Source: JAIBAI01 sp044238875
GTDB lineage: Bacteria; Bacteroidota; Bacteroidia; M30B66
Assembly: GCA_044238875.1 (NCBI GenBank)
Contig: JBIICM010000170.1
Coordinates: 1-5,397, forward strand
Direction of reading: 5' to 3'
Length of the DNA: 5,397 nucleotides
Positions within the stretch are counted from its first letter, which is position 1, and the number at the start of each line of letters is the position of its first letter. Both the position numbers and the translations under genes were made by a program. The notes below the pieces were generated by a model that had not been told where the DNA came from, did no database searches, and was given only the letters and a program-made list of their open reading frames with translations. Below are positions 1-5,022 of this stretch, in pieces.

Positions 1-543
1 CCAGGCCTGCTCCAGCTCATCTTCTTTCCAGATGATCCGCATGCCTTTGCCGCCGCCACCTGCGGTTGCCTTAATAATGACCGGATATTTGATTTTTTTG
101 GCAATCTTTTTTGCTTCTTCAATGCTGCCCAACAATCCCTCTGAACCGGGTATGGTTGGCACCCCGGCCTTCTTCATGGTTTCCTTGGCCATTGATTTGT
201 CACCCATCTTTTCAATCTGTTCAGCAGTAGCGCCAATGAACTTGATACCATGATCCTTGCAGATCTTTGAAAATTTGGCGTTTTCAGAAAGGAAACCATA
301 ACCGGGATGAATGGCATCGGCGTTAGTGATTTCAGCCGCTGAGATGATATTCGGTATGTTCAGATATGAATCCTTGCTGGGAGGGGGGCCGATACAAACG
401 GCTTCATCAGCAAAGCGCACATGAAGGCTCTCCTTATCGGCCGTTGAATAAACAGCTACCGTTTTAATTCCCATTTCATTGGCGGTGCGGATTACACGAA
501 GAGCAATCTCACCGCGGTTGGCGATCAGTATTTTTTTAAACAC
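1..543 (-). CDS. accC: Biotin carboxylase subunit of acetyl-CoA carboxylase (partial, 3' end outside window)
   Basis: AccC carboxylates the biotin on AccB using ATP and bicarbonate, the first half-reaction of acetyl-CoA carboxylase in the cytoplasm. The 181 visible residues are the N-terminal part of a protein normally about 450 residues long. They begin FKKILIANRGEIALRVIRTA, the typical start of the biotin carboxylase N domain. HPGYGFLSEN lies at residues 79-88. MGDK puts a lysine at 116, the position of the ATP-binding Lys116 of E. coli AccC. K158 matches E. coli Lys159, and the glycine-rich ATP loop GGGGKGMR is at 162-169. The start is GTG at 541-543: an in-frame TAA lies three codons upstream and no ATG is available at the conserved N terminus. 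No Shine-Dalgarno sequence is visible. It begins 21 nt after the accB stop and is surely co-transcribed with it. Pyruvate carboxylase or another biotin carboxylase is less likely because a stand-alone accB precedes it. Identity is very secure. Confidence 0.97.
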   Translation of the reverse strand, partial: MFKKILIANRGEIALRVIRTANEMGIKTVAVYSTADKESLHVRFADEAVCIGPPPSKDSYLNIPNIISAAEITNADAIHPGYGFLSENAKFSKICKDHGIKFIGATAEQIEKMGDKSMAKETMKKAGVPTIPGSEGLLGSIEEAKKIAKKIKYPVIIKATAGGGGKGMRIIWKEDELEQAW

Positions 544-564
544 CGTAAATTAGGTTTAGGTGAA

Positions 565-1062
565 TCAGGCAGGTTCAACTAGAAAAAGCGGCTGGTCATA
601 TTCAACAGGACTGGCATCATCAACCAGCACCTTAACGATGCGCCCCTTCACATCGCATTCAATTTCATTGAACAATTTCATGGCCTCGATGATGCAAATC
701 ACCTTGCCGGGTGCAACCTCATCACCCACGCTAACAAAGGGCGGCTTATCAGGACCTGCCGAACGGTAAAAAGTACCAATCATAGGTGATTTGATGGTGA
801 CCTGATTCGACGGACTTTCAGCCTTTGGAGCAGGAGCTGCGGTTACAGGCGCAGGTGCAGATGTCTGTGAAGGTTGCATTGCCACCGGAGCAGCAGCAGC
901 AGCAGCCTCAGCAGGCATCTGGTAGATAATCGTTTCTTTGGCTTTTGCAGCCGGATTATCGGTTTTAACTGTGAGCTTAAAATCGTCGGTTTCAAGCGAA
1001 ACTTCGCTAACGCCCGATTTTGCTACAAACTTGATCAGGTCCTGGATTTCCCGGATGTCCAT
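565..1062 (-). CDS. accB: Biotin carboxyl carrier protein of acetyl-CoA carboxylase
   Basis: AccB (BCCP) carries carboxybiotin from AccC to the carboxyltransferase, giving malonyl-CoA for fatty acid synthesis. The protein is 165 residues, close to the usual 150-170. Residues 1-35 form the conserved N-terminal segment (MDIREIQDLIKFVAKSGVSE). A flexible Ala/Pro-rich linker spans about 50-85. The biotinyl/lipoyl domain runs from about 87 to 163. The biotin site is IIEAMKLFNEIE, with K129 as the lysine modified by biotin ligase. The segment PMIGTFYRSAGPDKPPF (93-109) contains the 'thumb' insertion that separates BCCP from lipoyl domains and from other biotin carriers. The ATG at 1060-1062 is the only sensible start. 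Its leader has a run of ten A instead of a Shine-Dalgarno sequence. It follows fabH after 44 nt and precedes accC by 21 nt. Confidence 0.97.
   Translation of the reverse strand: MDIREIQDLIKFVAKSGVSEVSLETDDFKLTVKTDNPAAKAKETIIYQMPAEAAAAAAPVAMQPSQTSAPAPVTAAPAPKAESPSNQVTIKSPMIGTFYRSAGPDKPPFVSVGDEVAPGKVICIIEAMKLFNEIECDVKGRIVKVLVDDASPVEYDQPLFLVEPA
889..906. repeat. Trinucleotide repeat (AGC)6 inside accB
   Basis: Six perfect tandem copies of AGC on the plus strand read as six GCT alanine codons (residues 53-58) on the coding strand. They lie in the Ala/Pro linker of AccB, between its N-terminal segment and the biotinyl domain. The use of one identical codon six times shows a DNA-level microsatellite and not just an alanine-rich protein. 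A change in copy number would keep the frame and only alter linker length. Confidence 0.85.
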
Positions 1063-1065
1063 AAA

Positions 1066-1075
1066 TTTTTTTTTT
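1066..1075 (-). promoter_or_regulatory. A10 tract in the accB leader, in place of a Shine-Dalgarno site
   Basis: On the coding strand ten consecutive A are followed by TTT and the accB ATG. No GGAGG-like sequence is present. In Bacteroidota, translation initiation is known to depend more on unstructured A-rich leaders than on Shine-Dalgarno pairing, so this tract probably keeps the start codon open. That role is inference; the tract itself is directly visible. Confidence 0.4.
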
Positions 1076-1106
1076 GAGTTAAAGATAAAAAATCACTTGA
1101 GGTGTA

Positions 1107-2102
1107 TCAGCTGTTGTAGGCCCATTTAACAAGGGTGGCTCCCCATGTAAATCCACCTCCGAATGCTGCCAGTACAAGGTTATCGCCCTTTTTCAGTTGT
1201 TTTTCCCACTCATACAGGCAGAGCGGTATGGTACCGTTGGTGGTATTCCCGAAATGCTGGATATTCACCATTACTTTTTCAGACCCAACACCCATTCTTG
1301 ATGCAGTGGCATCAATGATACGCTTGTTGGCCTGATGTGGCACCAGCCAGGCAATGTCATCACCTTTCAAATGGTTACGTTCCATAATCAGGGCTGCAGC
1401 ATCAGCCATGTTCTTCACAGCGGCTTTGAAAACGGGTTGACCATCCTGAAAAACAAAATGTTCTTTGGCATCAACTGTTGCATGGGTCGGAGGTTTCACC
1501 GATCCGCCGGCTTTCTGATGCAGGTATTGCCTTCCTGAACCATCAGAGAAAAGAACAGAATCAATGATTCCGTAGCCTTCAGTATCCGGCTCAAGTAAAA
1601 CAGCACCGGCACCATCTCCGAAAATAATGCAGGTGGTGCGGTCAGTGTAATCAACAATGGCTGACATTTTATCAGCACCAATCACAATAACTTTTTTATG
1701 CGTGCCTGACTCAATGAATTTTGATCCGGTGGTAAGACCGAACAAAAAGCCACTGCAGGCGGCCTGCAGATCATAACCCCAGGCGTTTACCAGCCCGGCT
1801 TTGTCACATAAAATATTGGCGGAAGCCGGAAAAATCATATCAGGGGTGACGGTGCAGAAAATTACAAGTTCAATCTCTTCCGGTTTGGTTCCGGTTTTTT
1901 TTAAGAGACCCTGAACCGCCGGAAGCGCCATGTCTGTTACACCTAAACCTTCTCCCTTCAGTATGCGTCGCTCACTGATGCCTGTCCGGCTGGTAATCCA
2001 CTCGTCAGTGGTGTCAACTAATTTTTCAAGTTCCTTGTTGGTAAGCCTGTATTCAGGTACATAACCCTCTACACCCGTTATTGCTGCGCGGATCTTACTC
2101 AT
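1107..2102 (-). CDS. fabH: Beta-ketoacyl-ACP synthase III
   Basis: FabH condenses a primer acyl-CoA with malonyl-ACP and so starts each fatty acid chain in the cytoplasm (type II FAS). The protein is 331 residues, near the usual 320-335. The catalytic triad is complete: C116 in QAACSGF, H256 in VPHQANKR and N286 in FGNTTNGT. Other family marks are TTDEWITSRTGISERR near 31-46, FGDGAGAVLLE at 161-171, and the C-terminal GGGFTWGA at 315-322. Whether the primer is acetyl-CoA or a branched acyl-CoA cannot be read from these motifs. The ATG start lies inside the end of plsX with an 8-nt overlap (ATGAGTAA), which suggests translational coupling. Downstream accB and accC make the malonyl-CoA that feeds this step. 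Chalcone/stilbene synthase relatives are excluded by the motif set and the neighbours. Confidence 0.97.
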   Translation of the reverse strand: MSKIRAAITGVEGYVPEYRLTNKELEKLVDTTDEWITSRTGISERRILKGEGLGVTDMALPAVQGLLKKTGTKPEEIELVIFCTVTPDMIFPASANILCDKAGLVNAWGYDLQAACSGFLFGLTTGSKFIESGTHKKVIVIGADKMSAIVDYTDRTTCIIFGDGAGAVLLEPDTEGYGIIDSVLFSDGSGRQYLHQKAGGSVKPPTHATVDAKEHFVFQDGQPVFKAAVKNMADAAALIMERNHLKGDDIAWLVPHQANKRIIDATASRMGVGSEKVMVNIQHFGNTTNGTIPLCLYEWEKQLKKGDNLVLAAFGGGFTWGATLVKWAYNS

Positions 2103-3039
2103 GTTGAAGCACTGCTTTTATCTTTTCATTCAATCCGGCGCTTTCAATCTCATAAGCGCGGAGAATCATATTACAAATGGCGCGGTCACTGCTGATCCCA
2201 TGCCCGACAATCACTGTGGCGTTCACACCCAATACAGGGGTGCCGCCATAATTTTCATAGTTGAACCGATCAAGAAATGGATCCCGGATATTTCTCGCTT
2301 TAATAAGGCTGTAAAAGCCTTCGGCCATTTTCAAAATCACATTACCCGTAAAACCGTCACATACCAAAACATCAGCCTTGTCATTGAAAAGATCCCTCCC
2401 TTCTATGTTGCCAATGAATTGAAAATCAGAAGATTCTTGCATCAGCTGAAAAGCAGCCTGGGAAACAGCATTACCTTTCTCAGGTTCTTCACCAATATTA
2501 ATGAGTCCCACTTTCGGTCGTTCCATACCGAGTACCCTTTCGGCATACATGGATCCAAGCAAGGCAAACTGGTAGAGCGTTTCTGGCTTGCAGTCAACAT
2601 TAGAGCCGACGTCAAGCAGAATTCCATACCCTCCGTTTTCTTTGGGCATGAGTGACATGATACAGGGACGCTGAATACCTTCTATGGGCTTGATACTCAG
2701 TACAGAGCCTACCAGCATTGCTCCGGTATTACCGGCGCTGCAAAAAGCCTGAATCTGCTGGTCACGCAGTAACTGAAAGCCAACAGAAATGCTTGAATTT
2801 ACTTTTTGGGTGAAAGCCCTGGTTGGATTTTCCCCCATTTCAATCATTTCAGCTGCATGAGCGATTTCAAATACATCAATGGCCGCATTTGCTTTACCAA
2901 GTTCATCCTTGATAAGGTCTTCAGGGCCGATCAATACAATTCTAACCCCTTCAGGCAATTTGCCAGAGGCTAACAATGCTCCGTTTATGGTGGCATGGGG
3001 CGCAAAGTCTCCACCCATCACATCGAGCCCGATTAACAT
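2095..3039 (-). CDS. plsX: Phosphate acyltransferase PlsX
   Basis: PlsX converts acyl-ACP and phosphate to acyl-phosphate, the donor used by the membrane enzyme PlsY for the first acylation of glycerol-3-phosphate. It is a peripheral membrane or cytoplasmic enzyme linking fatty acid and phospholipid synthesis. With the start chosen here the protein is 314 residues. Visible family motifs are GLDVMGGDFAP (4-14), MGENPTRAF (68-76), FCSAGNTGAML (99-109), LLDVGSNVDCKPE (141-153), INIGEEPEKGN (180-190) and CDGFTGNVILKMAEG (227-241). The ATG at 3037-3039 puts the family's N-terminal LIGLDVMGGD right at the start. An in-frame GTG seven codons upstream (3058-3060) would add seven residues and remains possible. 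The gene follows rpmF after 37 nt and its last 8 nt overlap fabH. Length and motifs are intact. Confidence 0.96.
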   Translation of the reverse strand: MLIGLDVMGGDFAPHATINGALLASGKLPEGVRIVLIGPEDLIKDELGKANAAIDVFEIAHAAEMIEMGENPTRAFTQKVNSSISVGFQLLRDQQIQAFCSAGNTGAMLVGSVLSIKPIEGIQRPCIMSLMPKENGGYGILLDVGSNVDCKPETLYQFALLGSMYAERVLGMERPKVGLINIGEEPEKGNAVSQAAFQLMQESSDFQFIGNIEGRDLFNDKADVLVCDGFTGNVILKMAEGFYSLIKARNIRDPFLDRFNYENYGGTPVLGVNATVIVGHGISSDRAICNMILRAYEIESAGLNEKIKAVLQHE

Positions 3040-3076
3040 CGCTTTTTTAAAATCAGGCACAGGCTGCCGGCGATTA

Positions 3077-3268
3077 TCAGGCTGTTACTTTAGCGGGTAC
3101 TACCAGCTTTCCTTTGTAATACAAGTCACCGTCAACTAAATAGGCGCGGTGAAACAGGTGAATTGTACCGGTGGTCTGACATTTTGCCAATGTTGGCAAT
3201 TCAGCCTTGTAATGCGTTCTGCGCTTATCCCGGCGGGTTTTTGAAATTCTTCGTTTAGGATGTGCCAT
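3077..3268 (-). CDS. rpmF: 50S ribosomal protein L32 (cysteine-poor form)
   Basis: L32 is a small protein of the large ribosomal subunit. The 63-residue product has the diagnostic N terminus MAHPKRRISKTRRDKRRTHY, a very basic segment that enters rRNA, followed by a short beta-rich C-terminal part ending YYKGKLVVPAKVTA. Many L32 proteins bind zinc through two CxxC pairs. Here only one cysteine remains (C30, in LAKCQTTG) and the second pair is replaced by HRAYL, so this form cannot make the usual zinc ribbon. I believe similar zinc-free L32 variants are common in Flavobacteriia and their relatives. The gene sits 12 nt after the DUF177 stop and 37 nt before plsX. The yceD-rpmF-plsX-fabH order is conserved in distant bacteria, including E. 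coli. Confidence 0.97.
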   Translation of the reverse strand: MAHPKRRISKTRRDKRRTHYKAELPTLAKCQTTGTIHLFHRAYLVDGDLYYKGKLVVPAKVTA

Positions 3269-3280
3269 GGTTTCTGTGAA

Positions 3281-3832
3281 TTATCTTTTACTTGTATTTT
3301 TTTCAAGTTCCTTTAAAACTTCCCATCTGGGATCAATTTCATGATGCCCTGCTTCAGATGCTGATTGAAGGGCATTTAGCTTGTCCAGCACTGCCTGATC
3401 ACACAAATTGGTATCACCGGTTATTTCACATGGTACCGTATGAAGTGGAATCGCAGTAGCGATGTATTCATATATATGCTGTGCGATATTAAACTGGTAA
3501 TCACTCCTGCTGATATAGAGAATATCAGGATCTTCGTCAGATTCCGACTGGTCAGAATAACGAAGAATCAGTCGGTTTTCGGTTTTGAGGGGCAGCGGCC
3601 AGCTGACAGCGCAGCGATCACATTCAACATCAACGGTACCGCTGATACTGAATTGAAGGTTGAGCAGATAGGCTGTTTTTTCCAGTTCAACGTTAATGTT
3701 GACAGTTCCGTGCTCAATAACTGTACTTTCCAGGGCTGTAAAAAATCGCTCATCCGCCTGAAAATCAAACGAATGCTTTCCTACGGCCAGCCCGGAAAAT
3801 TGGATAGTGTATTGATCTAAGTAGTCAGACAC
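3281..3832 (-). CDS. yceD: DUF177 / YceD family protein
   Basis: This family is almost always encoded directly upstream of rpmF and is linked to 23S rRNA or large-subunit assembly; its exact biochemical role is not settled. The 183-residue product carries the family's CDRC motif (C71, C74) after a beta-rich segment, and a second, spaced cysteine pair at C135 and C144. An acidic stretch (SDQSESDEDPD) lies at 93-103. The start is judged to be GTG at 3830-3832, giving MSDYLDQYTIQFSGL, close to Bacteroidota relatives as I remember them. The frame stays open up to a TTG at 3869-3871, but that extension would add an unlikely MIFFYLCPPFSRP and would start upstream of the putative -7 box. The gene lies 40 nt after nfu and 12 nt before rpmF, and is probably the first gene of the lipid operon. 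Family assignment is firm; the exact start is less so. Confidence 0.88.
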   Translation of the reverse strand: MSDYLDQYTIQFSGLAVGKHSFDFQADERFFTALESTVIEHGTVNINVELEKTAYLLNLQFSISGTVDVECDRCAVSWPLPLKTENRLILRYSDQSESDEDPDILYISRSDYQFNIAQHIYEYIATAIPLHTVPCEITGDTNLCDQAVLDKLNALQSASEAGHHEIDPRWEVLKELEKNTSKR

Positions 3833-3851
3833 AGGTCTTGAAAAAGGAGGG

Positions 3852-3859
3852 CAAAGATA
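3852..3859 (-). promoter_or_regulatory. Candidate -7 promoter element for the yceD-rpmF-plsX-fabH-accBC operon
   Basis: The coding strand reads TATCTTTG, an exact match to the Bacteroidota -7 consensus TAnnTTTG. It lies 19 nt upstream of the GTG start of yceD, in the 40-nt gap after nfu, so the transcript would have a leader of about 12-15 nt. A run of T precedes it. No TTTG is present at the expected -33 spacing, so this is a half-supported promoter that may be weak or need an activator. Confidence 0.4.
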
Positions 3860-3872
3860 AAAAAAAATCAAT

Positions 3873-4469
3873 TCAGAGCGATTCCGCTACAACCTCATGA
3901 ACACCGGGTACCATGCGTACAAGCAGATTTTCAATACCTGATTTAAGCGTAACTGAAGCAGAAGGGCAGCCAGAGCAGGATCCCTGAAGGGCTACCGTAA
4001 CCACTCCCTCGCTGAATGATTTGAATCTGATTGCACCACCATCCTGTTCAACAGCAGGTTTGATGTATTCTTCGAGAATTTCCTGAATTTTCACCTCAAT
4101 ACCTTCAGTATCCGTAGCATTATCGTTGAGCAATTGCGCACCATCAGGTATCAGTGACTCCGGATAAATTTCAATAACCGGCAGGCCTTTAGTCAGATAA
4201 TCCTGAATAAATTCCCTTACTGCTGCGGTAAGCTTATTCCAGTCGGCCGCATCAGTCTTGGTGATGGTTACAAAATTATTGTAGAAATAAAGTGACCTTA
4301 CATAGCCGCCCTTAAAAAGCTCCAGGGCGAGGGGAGCACCTCCGGCCTGTGCATCATTCAGATATTCTACTGCCTTACCCGGTTCAATAATCAGCCGGTT
4401 GGCAACAAATTTCATAGACGCCGGATTCGGGGTGGCTTCGGCATAGACTAAGGTGGGCTGGAATGGCAT
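3873..4469 (-). CDS. nfu: NifU-like iron-sulfur cluster carrier (Nfu_N plus NifU C-terminal domain)
   Basis: The protein probably receives an Fe-S cluster from the scaffold machinery and hands it to target apoproteins in the cytoplasm. It is 198 residues. The Nfu_N domain covers about 8-95 and starts with the marker EATPNPASMKFV. The NifU C-terminal domain covers about 123-196, with EEYIKPAVEQDGGAIRF and the cluster-binding motif GSCSGCPSAS, where C165 and C168 are the ligands; two subunits share one cluster. This two-domain layout is that of mitochondrial NFU1, not the A-type/NifU fusion of E. coli NfuA. The ATG at 4467-4469 is chosen because homology begins just after it; the frame continues to a TTG at 4491-4493, but that start would lie upstream of the -7 box. 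It is divergent from the DoxX-like gene and lies 40 nt upstream of yceD. Function is inferred from the family. Confidence 0.94.
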   Translation of the reverse strand: MPFQPTLVYAEATPNPASMKFVANRLIIEPGKAVEYLNDAQAGGAPLALELFKGGYVRSLYFYNNFVTITKTDAADWNKLTAAVREFIQDYLTKGLPVIEIYPESLIPDGAQLLNDNATDTEGIEVKIQEILEEYIKPAVEQDGGAIRFKSFSEGVVTVALQGSCSGCPSASVTLKSGIENLLVRMVPGVHEVVAESL

Positions 4470-4480
4470 ATTTTTTTTCG

Positions 4481-4488
4481 CAAAAATA
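4481..4488 (-). promoter_or_regulatory. Candidate -7 promoter element for nfu
   Basis: The coding strand reads TATTTTTG, matching the Bacteroidota -7 consensus TAnnTTTG. It ends 11 nt before the nfu ATG, so the leader would be very short (about 4-8 nt). There is no TTTG about 20 nt upstream. Instead, the region where the -33 element should lie overlaps the inverted repeat at 4505-4524. A T-rich chance match is possible in this A/T-rich leader. Confidence 0.35.
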
Positions 4489-4504
4489 AGCAATTTGAGC
4501 CTGA

Positions 4505-4524
4505 ATACTGATCCAGGTCAGTAT
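4505..4524. promoter_or_regulatory. Perfect inverted repeat, candidate operator between nfu and the DoxX-like gene
   Basis: The sequence is ATACTGA, six bases (TCCAGG), then TCAGTAT: two perfect 7-bp arms forming a 20-bp dyad. It lies in the 124-bp divergent intergenic region. It covers the expected -33 zone of the nfu promoter and ends 18 bp before the -33 box of the plus-strand promoter. The size and symmetry suit a site for a dimeric regulator acting on nfu and possibly both genes. A transcription terminator is unlikely because the arms are A/T-rich, no T-run follows on either strand, and no gene ends into it. The regulator is unknown. Confidence 0.45.
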
Positions 4525-4542
4525 GTAGTATGAGATCTGTCA

Positions 4543-4573
4543 TTTGTTAATTGCCGAATACATGTTACGTTTG
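4543..4573 (+). promoter_or_regulatory. Bacteroidota-type promoter for the DoxX-like operon
   Basis: A -33 element TTTG (4543-4546) is followed after 19 bp by a -7 element TACGTTTG (4566-4573), which matches TAnnTTTG at all six fixed positions. The spacing fits the known Bacteroidota sigma-ABfr (primary sigma factor) promoter. Transcription should start near 4577-4580, giving a leader of about 14-17 nt before the ATG at 4594. This is the best promoter in the window. Confidence 0.7.
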
Positions 4574-4593
4574 CACTTTAAATCTTTAATACT

Positions 4594-5013
4594 ATGGTAC
4601 TGGCCGAATACCACAAAGAATTTGCTGTTGTAATACCCCGGGTCTTTTTGGGTATTTTATTTTTCTTTCAGGGGTATGATGCACTTTTCAGGCTTGGCAT
4701 ACCGGCAGTTGTTGAAACATTTGAGTATCCGCTTACCAGCAAAGGGATTCCCAAGTTTTTCCTTGTGTTAGGATCCTGGTACACCTCGTTGGCTAAACTT
4801 ATTGGTGGCATACTGCTCACCTTCGGCTTGTTTACACATGTATCCTTATACCTGCTTGGACTTGATCTTGTTTTTGTAGCCCTTACATTCAGTATTATTC
4901 GTCCCCTCTGGGATATGCAGTTTGTTTTTCCGAGACTGGTCATTTTGATTTATCTGCTCCTGGTGCCTGCAGAATGGAATGCAATCTCACTGGATCATTT
5001 TTTCAATCAATAA
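4594..5013 (+). CDS. DoxX-like small integral membrane protein
   Basis: The 139-residue product looks like a four-helix membrane protein of the DoxX/DoxD superfamily. Hydrophobic segments lie at about 11-30, 54-80, 83-101 and 109-126, with short polar loops; there is no cleavable signal peptide. FLGILFFFQGYDALFRLG in helix 1 and the G-rich LAKLIGGILLTFGLFTHVS in helices 2 and 3 resemble DoxX-type proteins. Members of the superfamily are linked to quinone-associated oxidoreduction or to redox stress complexes, but most, including this one, have no known reaction. No conserved cysteines or heme ligands are evident. The ATG at 4594 sits just downstream of a good promoter and follows an A/T-rich leader without a Shine-Dalgarno sequence. 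The next gene starts 9 nt after the stop, so the two are very probably co-transcribed. The family call rests on topology and general resemblance, without a search. Confidence 0.75.
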   Translation: MVLAEYHKEFAVVIPRVFLGILFFFQGYDALFRLGIPAVVETFEYPLTSKGIPKFFLVLGSWYTSLAKLIGGILLTFGLFTHVSLYLLGLDLVFVALTFSIIRPLWDMQFVFPRLVILIYLLLVPAEWNAISLDHFFNQ

Positions 5014-5022
5014 AAACCCAAT

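Noticed and set aside
1080..1087. TATCTTTA upstream of accB, a near match to the -7 box TAnnTTTG.
   Set aside because: The final G is missing and there is no -33 box; in an A/T-rich gap this is too weak to call a promoter.
2101..2655. 184-codon open frame on the plus strand opposite plsX.
   Set aside because: It is antisense to a fully conserved plsX with intact motifs, has no recognisable domain and no promoter, and is explained by the codon structure of the gene on the other strand.
3440..3820. 126-codon plus-strand frame opposite yceD.
   Set aside because: Antisense shadow of the DUF177 gene, whose CDRC motif and operon position are convincing; the plus-strand product shows no domain.
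3826..3839. Short inverted repeat AGAC-ACAG-GTCT at the yceD start.
   Set aside because: Arms of only four bases are expected by chance in a region this long.
3842..3850. AAAAGGAGG on the plus strand resembles a strong Shine-Dalgarno site.
   Set aside because: No plus-strand start codon or sensible reading frame follows at 5-10 nt, and the genes here lie on the minus strand. It is only the complement of a C/T-rich yceD leader.
3869..3871. TTG start for yceD, and similarly TTG at 4491-4493 for nfu.
   Set aside because: Both extensions are A/T-leader translations without family resemblance and would start upstream of the putative -7 boxes; the GTG at 3832 and ATG at 4469 fit the families better.
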